Part shown: piece after piece, positions 20,763-29,318 of the stretch | Layout: each line of letters opens with the position of its first letter | Position numbering within the stretch: the stretch's first letter is position 1 | Assembly: GCF_904426505.1 (NCBI RefSeq) | Contig: NZ_CAJGBN010000023.1 | Location: forward strand, 372,001-436,000 | DNA length: 64,000 nt | Reading direction: 5' to 3' | Source of the DNA: Rubrivivax sp. A210 | Lineage (GTDB): Bacteria; Pseudomonadota; Gammaproteobacteria; Burkholderiales; Burkholderiaceae_C | The notes under the pieces: generated by a model | Told to the model about the DNA's origin: nothing | The model's input: only the letters and a program-made list of their open reading frames with translations | Databases searched by the model: none | Position numbers and translations under genes: made by a program

Positions 20763-21515
20763 ATGAATGCGATGCTCGAAGTCCCGGTCGCCAGCCCTGC
20801 GGCCCACCCTTCAACCCCTTTCGACGCCAGCGCGGCCCGCACTTACAGCGGCCCCGAAAGACGGCGCCGGGATGCCGCCGCGCCGGGGCTGCCGGCCGCG
20901 CACTGGCTGACGCTGATGCTCGAGGAAGTCGGCCACGGCATGCTGCTCGTCGGCGACGAGGCCGAGGTACTGCACGCCAACCACCTGGCGCGCCGCGATC
21001 TCGATGCCAGCCATCCGCTGCAGCTGCAGGGCCACCGCCTGCAGGCCCGCGATGCGCGCGACGAAGCGCATCTGCGCCAGGCCCTGCAGGCGGCGGCGCG
21101 GGGCCTGCGCCGGCTCATCGTCGTCGGCACGGGCACGGCCCGCAGCAGCGTGGCCGTGGTGCCGCTGGCGCCCGTCGAAGGCAGCGCCCTCACCCTGGTG
21201 TCGCTGGGCCGGCGCCGCCTGGGCGAAGAGCTGGCGCTGCAGTGCTTTGCGCGCAGCCACGGCCTCACGTCGGCCGAGACGCGCGTGCTCGAAGGCCTGT
21301 GCAGCGGCATAGGCCCGGGCGCGATCGCCGCGCTGCACCGCGTCGGCATGGCCACCGTGCGCACGCAGATCAGCAGCATCCGCCACAAGATAGGCGCCAG
21401 CGACATCACCTCGCTGATGCGCCTGGTGGCCCAGCTGCCGCCCATGGTGCCGGCGCTGCGCCAGGGCTTCGCGGCCGGCGATGGTGCCAACGACGGGCTG
21501 CGGCTCAGCGCCTGA
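20763..21515 (+). CDS. LuxR-type DNA-binding regulator
   Basis: Transcription factor of 250 residues. The C-terminal LuxR/GerE HTH is clear: HGLTSAETRVLEGLCSG, then IAALHRVGMATVRTQISSIR and HKIGASDITSLMRLV (about 175-230). The N-terminal part (about 40-160) is PAS-like in length (MLLVGDEAEVLHANHLARRD) but lacks a recognisable ligand motif, and there is no receiver Asp. The start at 20763 follows GGAGGAATGC; the frame also contains an upstream ATG at 20718, which has no ribosome site. The protein begins with a polar tail containing SGPERRRR. Followed by the Crp-type regulator after 62 bp. Confidence 0.85.
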   Translation: MNAMLEVPVASPAAHPSTPFDASAARTYSGPERRRRDAAAPGLPAAHWLTLMLEEVGHGMLLVGDEAEVLHANHLARRDLDASHPLQLQGHRLQARDARDEAHLRQALQAAARGLRRLIVVGTGTARSSVAVVPLAPVEGSALTLVSLGRRRLGEELALQCFARSHGLTSAETRVLEGLCSGIGPGAIAALHRVGMATVRTQISSIRHKIGASDITSLMRLVAQLPPMVPALRQGFAAGDGANDGLRLSA

Positions 21516-21577
21516 TCCGTGTCGCATTGCGGTTAGCGGGCCGGCCCGGCAGGCACAGCGGCGTTTAGCATCGCCGG

Positions 21578-22231
21578 ATGCCCGCGCCGCAGTACGACCC
21601 GCTAGCCGCCCCCGAACTGAGCGAGCCGGTGCGCGCGCTGGCGCGCCGCGGCGAGATCTGCCGCTACCCCAAGGGCGCGGTGCTGATCCAGGAAGGCGAG
21701 GTCGGCGCCACGCTCTACATCGTGTTGCAGGGCCGGCTGCGCGCCTACGGCAGCTGCGCGTCCAGCGACCGCAGCTTCACCTATGGCACCTATGGCGCGG
21801 GCGATTACGTCGGCGAGATGGGGCTGGATGGCGGCCCGCGCTCGGCCAGCGTGGTGACGCTGGAAGCCACGGTCTGCGCGGTGATCACGCGGCGCACCTT
21901 GGAAGCCCATCTCGACGAACACCCGCGCTTCGCCTTCGAGCTGCTGGCCAAGGTGATACGGCGCGCCCGCGCCGCCACGCTCAGCGCCAAGCAGATGGCG
22001 CTGAACGATGTCTATGTGCGGCTGCGCTTCCTGCTCGACACGCTGGCCGTGGCCCAGCCCGACGGCAGCCGCCTCGTGGCGCCGCGCCAGACCCAGCGCG
22101 AGATCGCCGACCAGATCGGCTGCACGCGCGAGATGGTGGGCCGGCTGATGAAGGACTTGCAGGCCGGCGGCCACCTCGTCGACGACGGCACGGCCCTGCG
22201 CCTGCCCAAGCCGCTGCCGCCGCGCTGGTAG
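21578..22231 (+). CDS. Crp/Fnr-family transcriptional regulator
   Basis: 217 residues with the cNMP-binding beta barrel (about 15-130: GAVLIQEGEVGATLYIVLQG, then the phosphate-binding-cassette-like GEMGLDGGPRSASVV), a dimerisation helix, and a winged HTH (about 150-210: TQREIADQIGCTREMVGRLM). The PBC keeps the Glu and the Arg that contact cyclic nucleotide, so cAMP or cGMP binding is plausible; the cysteine pattern of Fnr is absent. It follows the LuxR-type gene in the same direction. Confidence 0.9.
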   Translation: MPAPQYDPLAAPELSEPVRALARRGEICRYPKGAVLIQEGEVGATLYIVLQGRLRAYGSCASSDRSFTYGTYGAGDYVGEMGLDGGPRSASVVTLEATVCAVITRRTLEAHLDEHPRFAFELLAKVIRRARAATLSAKQMALNDVYVRLRFLLDTLAVAQPDGSRLVAPRQTQREIADQIGCTREMVGRLMKDLQAGGHLVDDGTALRLPKPLPPRW

Positions 22232-22240
22232 TGCGGCGCT

Positions 22241-22852
22241 TCAGCGCGCCGGCGTGCCCTTGTCGCTGGTCTTGCTGCTGGTCTTGCTGCCGCCCTTGCC
22301 ATCGCCCTGGCCGCCGAAGCTGCGCGTGATCATCTGCACCGCCGCCGGCGAATCCCACTCCTGGGCGCCATAGACCTTGGCCAGCACGCGGCCGCGGGCG
22401 TCGACCAGTATCGTCAGCGGCAGCTGGCTGGCGCCCAGCATGTTCTCCAGCTCGAGCCGGTGGTCGATGTAGTGGCTGATGGTGGCGTTGGAGGCCTTGA
22501 GCCAGGCCAGGGCCTTGTCGCGGTAGTCGTCGGTGGAGATGCCGATCAGCTGGGCCTGGCCGGCCTGGCCGCTCCAGGCCAGGCGTTCGAGCGAGGCCAT
22601 CTCGGCGCGGCAGGGCCCGCACCAGCTGGCCCAGACATTGATGATGAGCGGCTTGCCGCGGAATGAAGTGAGCGGGCGTGGCTTGCCGTTGAGCCCGTCG
22701 AGCTGGGCCTCGCGCAGGGTCTGGCCGATCTCCACCTCACCCGGCGTCTTGGCGCGCGCCGCGGCGGGCAGCGCCAGCGCGGCAGCCGCCATCAGCAGGC
22801 TGCGCCGCCCTGTACTTGTGGCCTCTTGCCTGTCGTTCACGCCATCGCCCAT
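22241..22852 (-). CDS. TlpA-like periplasmic thiol:disulfide oxidoreductase
   Basis: Exported thioredoxin-fold protein (203 residues). The N terminus has a twin-arginine-like signal (TGRRSLLMAAAALALPAAARA), so Tat export is possible. The thioredoxin domain (about 45-175) contains the active site WASWCGPC, the cis-Pro loop QLPLTILVD, and KVYGAQEW. It ends in a Gly/Lys/Ser tail (GGQGDGKGGSKTSSK). Either the ATG at 22852 or a GTG at 22840 (VNDRQEA) could be the start. It is convergent with the Crp-type gene, 9 bp apart. TlpA/ResA-type proteins reduce apocytochrome c or copper-site cysteines; which applies here cannot be told. Confidence 0.88.
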   Translation of the reverse strand: MGDGVNDRQEATSTGRRSLLMAAAALALPAAARAKTPGEVEIGQTLREAQLDGLNGKPRPLTSFRGKPLIINVWASWCGPCRAEMASLERLAWSGQAGQAQLIGISTDDYRDKALAWLKASNATISHYIDHRLELENMLGASQLPLTILVDARGRVLAKVYGAQEWDSPAAVQMITRSFGGQGDGKGGSKTSSKTSDKGTPAR

Positions 22853-22908
22853 GCCTGTCCCCGGTCTTGAAGTGCCTTCACCGCGGCCCGCAGTGTGCCG
22901 TGAAGCGC

Positions 22909-23532
22909 TCAGGCGCAGGCCAGCGCCCGTTCCCAGCGTGCGATGGGTGCGCGCTGCACCTGGCGCAGCAGCGCGTGCGTCACCGCGCGGCCGTCCAGCG
23001 CCTCGGCGCAGCGCTCGGCCAGGTCCTGCTGCAGGCGCAGCAGCAGCTGGGCTGCGGTTTCGGCATCGGCCAGGGCGCGGTGGGCGCGGCCGGCGTCGGG
23101 CAGGGCGTGCCAGGCCGCCAGCGTGCCCAGGCGGTGGTTGGGCGCCTGCGGGTACAGGCGCCGCGACAGCAGCAGCGTGCAGGCGAAATCGTGCGCCGGA
23201 TCGCTCTCGCAGCCGGCGCGCGCCGCCTCGGCCTGCCAGAAGCCGCGGTCGAAGGCGGCGTTGTGCGCCACCAGCGGGCAGCCGCGCGTGAACTGCAGCA
23301 CCTCGCGCATCACCGCGTGCGCCGGCGGCGCGTCGCGCAGCATGGCATTGCTGATGCCGGTGAGCTGCTCGATGAAGGGCGGCACCCAGGCGCCGCTGTT
23401 CATCAGGCTCTGGAAGCGGCCGACGACGCGGCCCTCCTGCAGCAAGACGGCGGCGATCTCGGTGGCGCGCGCACCCTGGCCCGGCGCGCTGCCGGTGGTC
23501 TCGAAGTCGATCACCGCCAGCGTCTCGGCCAT
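22909..23532 (-). CDS. DnaQ-like 3'-5' exonuclease
   Basis: DEDDh-family exonuclease of 207 residues, resembling the epsilon subunit of Pol III. Exo I is in VIDFETTG (residues 7-14), Exo II in LVAHNAAFDRGFW, and Exo III in GRAHRALADAETAAQLL; the His four to five residues before the final Asp places it in the DEDDh group. There is no polymerase-binding tail of the E. coli DnaQ type, and a second family member could be the true replicative epsilon. The start is the ATG at 23532. The DUF2721 gene ends just upstream. Confidence 0.88.
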   Translation of the reverse strand: MAETLAVIDFETTGSAPGQGARATEIAAVLLQEGRVVGRFQSLMNSGAWVPPFIEQLTGISNAMLRDAPPAHAVMREVLQFTRGCPLVAHNAAFDRGFWQAEAARAGCESDPAHDFACTLLLSRRLYPQAPNHRLGTLAAWHALPDAGRAHRALADAETAAQLLLRLQQDLAERCAEALDGRAVTHALLRQVQRAPIARWERALACA

Positions 23533-23537
23533 GGCGC

Positions 23538-23993
23538 TCAACGCGGCTCCCCCGGATAGTTGAAGCGCACCGTTTCGGTGGCCACATAAACCTCGCGCAG
23601 AAAGCTGGCCAGCCCGGCGATCAGGGCCAGCATGGCGGCGCTGAACAGCACGCCGGCCAGCCATTTCAGGTCGGTGGCGAAGAAGGCGTCGGCGAACAGC
23701 GTCGTCACCACCAGGCATACCAGCAGCGCCGCCGAGGTGCTGAAGTTGATGGCCCAGCTGGCCAGGTGGCGACGCCGGTCGAGCTTGCCCAGCTCCGTGC
23801 GCGCGGCGCTGCGGCCGGCCTCGTCCAGCGCCTGCCAGGCCTGTTCGAAATGGCGGGCGCGGTCGATGATGCGCGCCAGCCGGTTGGCCATCACCGCCAG
23901 CAGCGAGGCCACGCCGGTGAGCAGGAAGACCGGCGCCACCGCGAGCTGGATGGCGTGGACGATGACGGGAACGGATTCGGTGCCGGCTGACAT
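23538..23993 (-). CDS. DUF2721 family membrane protein
   Basis: 151-residue protein with three hydrophobic segments: VIVHAIQLAVAPVFLLTGVA near the N terminus, then two more (about 75-95 and 105-125). Between them, RLARIIDRARHFE matches the conserved DUF2721 cytoplasmic motif. The ATG at 23993 (MSAGTESVP) has a GGAGAGG ribosome site; the frame opens six codons earlier at 24011. It sits between the hybrid kinase and the exonuclease, with 21 and 5 bp gaps. Function unknown. Confidence 0.82.
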   Translation of the reverse strand: MSAGTESVPVIVHAIQLAVAPVFLLTGVASLLAVMANRLARIIDRARHFEQAWQALDEAGRSAARTELGKLDRRRHLASWAINFSTSAALLVCLVVTTLFADAFFATDLKWLAGVLFSAAMLALIAGLASFLREVYVATETVRFNYPGEPR

Positions 23994-24014
23994 GCTGCGG
24001 GGCCTCTCCACCTC

Positions 24015-27000
24015 TTAGTCGTGCGGGGCCAGCAACGCATCGATGCCGGCCAGGAAGCGCTGGAACTCGATCGGCTTGGTCCAGTAGTCGATGAAGCCGG
24101 CGGCCAGCGCGAAGGTGATGTCGCCCGGCGTCGCATTGGCCGAGAGCGCGACGCAGCGGATGCCGGCCGTCAGCGGGTCGGCGCACAGCGCGCGCAGCAC
24201 GGCATGGCCGTCGATGTCGGGCAGCTGCATGTCCACCAGCATCAGGTCGGGCCGCAAACGGCGCGCGCTGGCCAGGCCGCTGTTGCCGTCTACCGCCACT
24301 TCCAGCAGCACCGCCGGCCGGTGCGCGAGCATCTCGCGCACCAGCAGCGCATTGACCGGGTTGTCCTCGATGTAGAGCACGCGCGCCTGGGGCGCCGCGG
24401 CACAGGCCGGCGGTGCGGCCGGCGTGCGCGCCGTGAAGCTGGCCGAAGGTGCGGCGGTAGACGCGGCGTCGAGGTGGACGATGAACTCGCTGCCCTGGCC
24501 GAGCGCGCTGCGCGCCTCGACGCGGCCACCCATGTGCTCGACCAGCACCTTGACGATGGACAGGCCGATGCCGCTGCCCTCGACCCCGCTGGCCTCGGCG
24601 CCCAGGCGGTTGAAGGGCTCGAAGGCGTGGCGCAGGCGCTCGGGCGCAATGCCGATGCCGGTGTCGGCCACATGAAGCGAGATGCGGTTGTCCGCAGCCT
24701 CGCTCCACAGCCTGACCTCGCCACCGCGGCGGTTGTACTTGATGGCGTTGGACAGCAGGTTGATCAGCACCTGGCGCAGCCGCACCGGGTCGGCCAGCAC
24801 GCGCCCGGCCAGCGGGCCGAGGCGCAGCGTGATGGCGCGCTCCTGCGCCGCGGCCGCCACCAGCGGCAGCGCGGCGTCGGCGATCTCGGCGCAGGCCACC
24901 GCCTGGCGGTCCATGCGCAGCTCGCCAACCTCGGCGCGCGAAAGTTCGAGCACGTCGTCGATCAGCGCCAGCAGGTGTACGCCGGCGTCCTCGACATGGG
25001 CCAGCCATTCGGCCCGGGTGGCGCGGTCGGCGCTGTCGCCGGTGGCGCGCAGCAGCTGGGTGAAGCCCAGCATCGCGTTGAGCGGCGTGCGCAGCTCGTG
25101 GCTGATGCGCGACATGGCCTGCGACTTGGCCTGGCTCTCGGCCACCGCGACCTCGCGCTCGCGCACCGCCAGCGCCGACAGATGGACCTCGGTGCTGTCC
25201 CAGTTGACGCCGATGCGGCCCTCGTGGCGGCCCTGCTCGTCGTGCAGCGGCACCGAGTGCGAGGTGATCCAGCGCGCCTGGCCGTCGGGCCAGACGACGC
25301 GGAAGACGTGGTGCCAGGGCTGGTCATCGCGCAGCCAGGCGATCTGCTTGGCCATCACCGGGGCGCGGTCCTCGGGGTGCAGGAAGGCGGCGATGTCTTC
25401 GTTGCTGACGTGGCCGGCCGCGGCCTCGACGCCGCGCAGTCGGAACATCTGCGCGTCCCAGTCACCGCCGTCGCGGCCCTGGATGGCGGTCCAGGTGCCC
25501 AGGCCCAGGGCCTGTGAGGCCAGCGTCATGCGCTCGACCGTCTGGCGCAGCTGGCGCAGCGTCTGCTGCTGCTCGGTGGTGTCGATGGCCACGCCCTCGG
25601 CGCGCAGGCCGGGGGCTTCGCCGGCCTTGTCACCCGCCTCATCGAGGCGACCGCGCACCACCAGCCAGCGCACGGCGCCGTCGCTCACCCGCACGATGCG
25701 GAACTCGAGCTCGCCCTCGCCGCGACCGCGCCGCCGCCAGGCGCGGATACCGGCGCGCACCTGGGCGCGGTCGGCCGCATACACGCACCGGCGCAGCCAG
25801 GCGCGCAGCGGCAGGGCGCCCGCGTCGGCGGGCAGGCCCAGCAGCTCGAACATGCGGCGGTTCCAGCTCGGCCTGGCGGCGTCGAGCCGGGTCGACCACA
25901 GGCCGACCCGGGCGGCCTCGGCGGCGGCCTCGAGCCGGCGCGCGTAATCGAGCGCGCGCCGGCTGTCTTCGACGCGCTCGCTCACGTCCAGCATCACGCC
26001 GACGAAGCCCATGGGCTTGCCGCCGGCGTCGCGCTGCAGCGCGCGGCGCATCAGCACATGGCGCCAGCCGCCGCCGGGGCGGGCGTAACGCAGCTCCATG
26101 TCGCTGGGCTCGCCGCTGCGCAGCGTGTGGTCGAAGGAGCGCAGCACGGCCGCCATGTCCTCGGGGTGGAGGTGGGCGCGCGCCTGCGACGGCAGCTGGC
26201 CCTCGGGGCGGAAAGGGATGCCGATGATGTGGCTGCCGTGCTCGTCGACGAAAACGAGGTCGCTGGCCAGATCGTGCCGCCACAGCGCGATGTGGCCGAG
26301 CTTGAGCGCCACGTCCAGCTCGGTGCGCAGCTGCTCGGCGCGGTTGGCCAGCTCGTAGACCTCGGTGTCGTCGGTGTTGATGCCCAGCACGCGCCGTGGC
26401 CGACCCTGGGCGTCGTGGAAGACCTGCCACTGCGTGTAGAGATGGCGCACGCGGCCATCGGGCCGGCGCATGCACAAGCGCTGCGCGTGCGGGCCCGGCG
26501 TGTCCAGCGTGGCGATGAAGTCGTCGCGGCGGCGGTCCTCCGGAAAGACCATTTCCTCGACCTGCGCGTAGGGCGGTGCCGCCTCGCCCGGCGCCGGTTC
26601 GGGCAGGCCCCAGATGCGGTACATGTGGCGGTCCCAGCCGCCTTCCATCGTGTCGGCGTCGCGCTCGAAGACGCCGGTGTCGGCGAACTCCTGCACCATG
26701 TCCAGCCTTTCCTGCAGGCGTTGGGCACGGGCCTCGGCGGCGCGCAGCGCGGCCAGCGGTTCGGCGCTCGCCATCCAGCCGCCGCCGGGCGCTGCATTCA
26801 GCTGCAGCCGCCAGGCTCCGGCCTCGGCGCCGGTGGCCGCCACCTCGATGCGGCCGGCCGCCAGCGGCCCGGCGCCCCACAGTGCGCGCAGATCCGTGGC
26901 CGGGAACAGCGCCGCGAAGCGCGCCGTGCGCCAGAGCAGGCGGCCTTCGCCGTCGGCCAGCGCCAGCGCCGCGCTTGCGCTGGCCAGGGCGTCGAGAAGG

Positions 27001-27038
27001 GCCTGGGCCGGGGGCACGGTGTCGGGTTGGGGGTTCAA
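24015..27038 (-). CDS. Hybrid sensor histidine kinase with multiple PAS domains and a receiver
   Basis: Soluble-looking kinase of 1007 residues. An N-terminal PAS-like region is followed by about four PAS_3-type repeats (roughly 115-250, 255-375, 380-500 and 505-620; for example HIALWRHDLASDLVFVDEHG and WRHVLMRRALQRDAGGKPMG). HisKA has the phosphoacceptor in ISHELRTPLNAMLGFTQLL, near residue 646. HATPase_c has NLLSNAIKYNRRGG, ADTGIGIAPERL and GSGIGLSIV. The C-terminal receiver begins RVLYIEDNPVNALLV, with the phosphoacceptor Asp in LMLVDMQLPDIDG and the Lys in YWTKPIEF. No HPt domain is present, so phosphotransfer must use another protein. No membrane segment, so the signal is probably internal. 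Confidence 0.92.
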   Translation of the reverse strand: MNPQPDTVPPAQALLDALASASAALALADGEGRLLWRTARFAALFPATDLRALWGAGPLAAGRIEVAATGAEAGAWRLQLNAAPGGGWMASAEPLAALRAAEARAQRLQERLDMVQEFADTGVFERDADTMEGGWDRHMYRIWGLPEPAPGEAAPPYAQVEEMVFPEDRRRDDFIATLDTPGPHAQRLCMRRPDGRVRHLYTQWQVFHDAQGRPRRVLGINTDDTEVYELANRAEQLRTELDVALKLGHIALWRHDLASDLVFVDEHGSHIIGIPFRPEGQLPSQARAHLHPEDMAAVLRSFDHTLRSGEPSDMELRYARPGGGWRHVLMRRALQRDAGGKPMGFVGVMLDVSERVEDSRRALDYARRLEAAAEAARVGLWSTRLDAARPSWNRRMFELLGLPADAGALPLRAWLRRCVYAADRAQVRAGIRAWRRRGRGEGELEFRIVRVSDGAVRWLVVRGRLDEAGDKAGEAPGLRAEGVAIDTTEQQQTLRQLRQTVERMTLASQALGLGTWTAIQGRDGGDWDAQMFRLRGVEAAAGHVSNEDIAAFLHPEDRAPVMAKQIAWLRDDQPWHHVFRVVWPDGQARWITSHSVPLHDEQGRHEGRIGVNWDSTEVHLSALAVREREVAVAESQAKSQAMSRISHELRTPLNAMLGFTQLLRATGDSADRATRAEWLAHVEDAGVHLLALIDDVLELSRAEVGELRMDRQAVACAEIADAALPLVAAAAQERAITLRLGPLAGRVLADPVRLRQVLINLLSNAIKYNRRGGEVRLWSEAADNRISLHVADTGIGIAPERLRHAFEPFNRLGAEASGVEGSGIGLSIVKVLVEHMGGRVEARSALGQGSEFIVHLDAASTAAPSASFTARTPAAPPACAAAPQARVLYIEDNPVNALLVREMLAHRPAVLLEVAVDGNSGLASARRLRPDLMLVDMQLPDIDGHAVLRALCADPLTAGIRCVALSANATPGDITFALAAGFIDYWTKPIEFQRFLAGIDALLAPHD

Positions 27039-27204
27039 GGGGCGGAGCCAGCTAGGGCGTCAGTTTAGAGCGCGGCCGTTCGTCGGCCTTTGCAGCACTT
27101 CATGCCGCGCCGCAGCGCCCTGGTCGCATCGGGCTCGCGCCCTGGGCTGGCCCTGCCGACACTGCCTGCCATCGACCCATCGCCCCACCACCACGGAGCC
27201 CACC

Positions 27205-27342
27205 ATGACGCTGACCTCCCGCACCCTGGCCCTCGCACTCGCCGCCGCGCTGACCCTGGCCATGCTGGGCAGCGTCGATCACCTGGCCCAGGTGGAGCAG
27301 GTGTCGGCGCCCATGGCCCAGGCCAGCGCGCCCCGGGCCTGA
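27205..27342 (+). CDS. Small predicted exported or membrane peptide
   Basis: 45 codons from an ATG with GGAG nearby. After TLTSRTL comes a hydrophobic run (ALALAAALTLAMLGSVDHLA), then a short polar tail ending QASAPRA. It could be a signal peptide with a 15-20-residue mature part, or a single-span small membrane protein. It lies alone between the hybrid kinase (divergent) and the decarboxylase-like gene. No family assignment; coding status rests on the ribosome site, the composition and the hydrophobic pattern. Confidence 0.45.
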   Translation: MTLTSRTLALALAAALTLAMLGSVDHLAQVEQVSAPMAQASAPRA

Positions 27343-27390
27343 AGCCCGGCGGGCTCGTAAACTGCGGTCGCCGCGACCACGGAACGAGCC

Positions 27391-27768
27391 ATGAACCAGG
27401 ATTTATTCGACCAGGGGTTGAAGACGCGCCGCGAGGTGCTGGGCGCCGAGTATGTCGACGCCGCCATCGCCAATGCCGACGACTTCACCCGGCCGCTGCA
27501 GGAGCACACCACCCAGTACGCCTGGGGCGACATCTGGAACCGCCCCGGCCTGGACCGGCGCACGCGCAGCCTGCTCAACCTGGCCATGCTGACGGCGCTG
27601 AACCGCCCGCACGAGCTGCGCCTGCATGTGCGCGGCGCCTTGCGCAACGGCGTCAGCAAGGAAGAGATCCGCGAGGTCTTCATGCAGACCGCCATCTACT
27701 GCGGCGTGCCGGCGGCGATGGACAGCTTCCGCACTGCACGCGAGGTCTTCAAGGAAGACGGCGTCTGA
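27391..27768 (+). CDS. 4-carboxymuconolactone decarboxylase family protein
   Basis: 125 residues matching the gamma-carboxymuconolactone decarboxylase fold over the whole length: QGLKTRREVLGAEYVD, then YAWGDIWNRPGLDRRTRSLL, LNRPHELRLHVRGAL and GVSKEEIREVFMQTAIYCGV. Lacks the CxxC of AhpD peroxidases, so it is closer to PcaC, the beta-ketoadipate enzyme. No other protocatechuate genes are nearby, so the PcaC role is unproven; the next gene is a tautomerase-like enzyme, and the two may act together on an aromatic ring-cleavage product. Confidence 0.88.
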   Translation: MNQDLFDQGLKTRREVLGAEYVDAAIANADDFTRPLQEHTTQYAWGDIWNRPGLDRRTRSLLNLAMLTALNRPHELRLHVRGALRNGVSKEEIREVFMQTAIYCGVPAAMDSFRTAREVFKEDGV

Positions 27769-27775
27769 GCCCCGC

Positions 27776-28171
27776 ATGCCGAGCTGCGTGATCGAGGTCT
27801 GCCGGCCCTACACGCCGGCCGAAGAAGAGGCCTTGATGGAGTCGGTACACGAGGCCCTGGTCGAGGCCTTCCGCATCGCGCCGGCCAACCGCAATGTGAC
27901 GCTGCTCGTCCACGCGCCGCACCGCTTCATGGGCCGGCCCGACTGCCCCGACCCCACGCGCCTGACCAACGTCAGCATCCACGTCCTGCCCGGGCGCAGC
28001 CTGGCGGCCAAGCGCCGCCTCTACCGTGCCATCTGCGAGCGCCTGCAGGCCCTGGGCGTGCCGCCGGCCTGCGTGCTGATCCGCCTGCACGAGATGAGCG
28101 CCGAGAACATCGCCGTGCGCGGCGGCCAGGCGGTGTGCGACATCGAGCTGGGCTACCCGCTCGACGTTTGA
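27776..28171 (+). CDS. Tautomerase-superfamily protein
   Basis: 131-residue protein. The ATG at 27776 places Pro directly after Met (MPSCVIEVCRP), which fits the N-terminal Pro nucleophile of the 4-oxalocrotonate tautomerase superfamily and decides the start. The length and the TNVSIHVLPGRSLAAKRRLY segment fit a fused double beta-alpha-beta member rather than the 62-residue form. It starts 7 bp after the decarboxylase-like gene, so the two are likely co-transcribed. Substrate unknown. Confidence 0.75.
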   Translation: MPSCVIEVCRPYTPAEEEALMESVHEALVEAFRIAPANRNVTLLVHAPHRFMGRPDCPDPTRLTNVSIHVLPGRSLAAKRRLYRAICERLQALGVPPACVLIRLHEMSAENIAVRGGQAVCDIELGYPLDV

Positions 28172-28276
28172 GACGGATTCGCCTTCGACTGCCTGACGCC
28201 GTTGGGCCGCCTCGCCGTGCGAAAGAGCACTGTCTTCGGCGGCCCGCCTGGTTGTCCGGTCGAATCCGAATCCGTC
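28172..28276. repeat. Nested palindromic element between convergent genes
   Basis: Three pairs of arms nest inside 105 bp. The outer pair is GACGGATTCG (28172-28181) with CGAATCCGTC (28267-28276), perfect over 10 bp. The middle pair is GGGCCGCC (28204-28211) with GGCGGCCC (28238-28245), perfect over 8 bp. The apical hairpin is GTGC-GAAAGA-GCAC (28217-28230). The element begins right after the tautomerase stop and ends three bases before the convergent REC-GGDEF stop. It could be a bidirectional terminator, a REP-like element or a structured RNA. There is no T tract. Confidence 0.5.
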
Positions 28277-28279
28277 GGG

Positions 28280-29245
28280 TCAGAGGTCTTCCAGCTCGGC
28301 GCCGCAGGACTGGTTGCGCCCGCGCGACTTGGCCACCTGCAGCTGGGCCGAGGATTCGCGCAGCAGCAGGGCCACGCTGCCGACCACGTCCACCGGCTTG
28401 GTGGCCAGGCCCATGCTGACGGTGAGCTCCGGCGCCACGCCCGAGCCGGGGTGGTCGATGCCCAGCGCGCGCACCGCCAGGCCCAGGCGGTGGGCGAGGT
28501 CGAGGCCGCCCTCGACATCGGTGTCGGGCAGCAGGCAGACGAACTGGCCGCCGCTGAAGCGCGCCACCAGGTCGCCCGGGCGCTTGAGGCTGGTGCGCAG
28601 CAGGGTCGCGACGCGGCGCAGGCACTCGTCGCCCAGGGCCGGGCCGTGGTCCTGGTTGTAGCGGTTGAAGGCATCGAGGTCGATGCGCAGCAGGCCCAGC
28701 TGGGCGCCCACGCGCACGGCGCGCGCCCATTCGCAGGCCAGTCGCTCGTCGAAATAGCGGCGGTTGCACACGCCGGTGAGTTCGTCGACGAAGACCCAGT
28801 CGCGCAGCAGGTCGGCCTGGCGCTTGAGCGTGACCTGGGCGCCGACGCGGGCGCGCAGCACACGGGGGTGGATGGGCCTGGACAGGAAGTCGGCGGCGCC
28901 GGCGTCGAGTGCGTCGATCTGCGCCGTCTCGTCGCCGCGCTCGGTGATGACGAGCAGCGGCGTCTCGGTGCTCTCGGGGCGGGCCCGCAGGCGGCGGCAC
29001 TCGGCGGCGGCGCCGCCCTCGATCTCGGCCGCCAGCAGCACCAGGTCGGGCGCCGCCGCGCCGGCGTCGCCCAGCCTGACCGGCGACGCGGCCGCGACCT
29101 CGATCTGGTACTCGCCACCCAGCGCTGCGGCCAGGCCGGCGGCGCGGGCCGGGTCGGGGTCGACCAGCAGCAGCCGTGCGCGGCGCACCAGCTCGTCCAG
29201 GGGCGCGGGTTCCAGGCCCGCGGGTCGGGCGGCGGCAGCGGTCAT
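28280..29245 (-). CDS. Response-regulator-like GGDEF protein with degenerate active sites
   Basis: 321-residue REC-GGDEF fusion. The receiver-like half (about 22-140) keeps the acidic pair in LLLVDPDP (D29, D31), but the phosphoacceptor position is Ala (PDLVLLAAE, A72). The second half has the diguanylate-cyclase fold (DELTGVCNRRYFDERL at 154-169, metal-site-like IDLDAFNRYNQ at 188-198), but the GGDEF loop reads SGGQF (231-235), losing the metal-binding and catalytic acids. It should neither be phosphorylated normally nor make c-di-GMP; a binding or scaffold role is more likely. It lies alone, convergent with the tautomerase gene. Confidence 0.85.
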   Translation of the reverse strand: MTAAAARPAGLEPAPLDELVRRARLLLVDPDPARAAGLAAALGGEYQIEVAAASPVRLGDAGAAAPDLVLLAAEIEGGAAAECRRLRARPESTETPLLVITERGDETAQIDALDAGAADFLSRPIHPRVLRARVGAQVTLKRQADLLRDWVFVDELTGVCNRRYFDERLACEWARAVRVGAQLGLLRIDLDAFNRYNQDHGPALGDECLRRVATLLRTSLKRPGDLVARFSGGQFVCLLPDTDVEGGLDLAHRLGLAVRALGIDHPGSGVAPELTVSMGLATKPVDVVGSVALLLRESSAQLQVAKSRGRNQSCGAELEDL

Positions 29246-29318
29246 GCTCAGGCTCCGTGTTCAGCGCCGCGGAAGACAGGCATCCGGAAAGGGGACGCGG
29301 CGGCGGCGAGGGCCGAGT

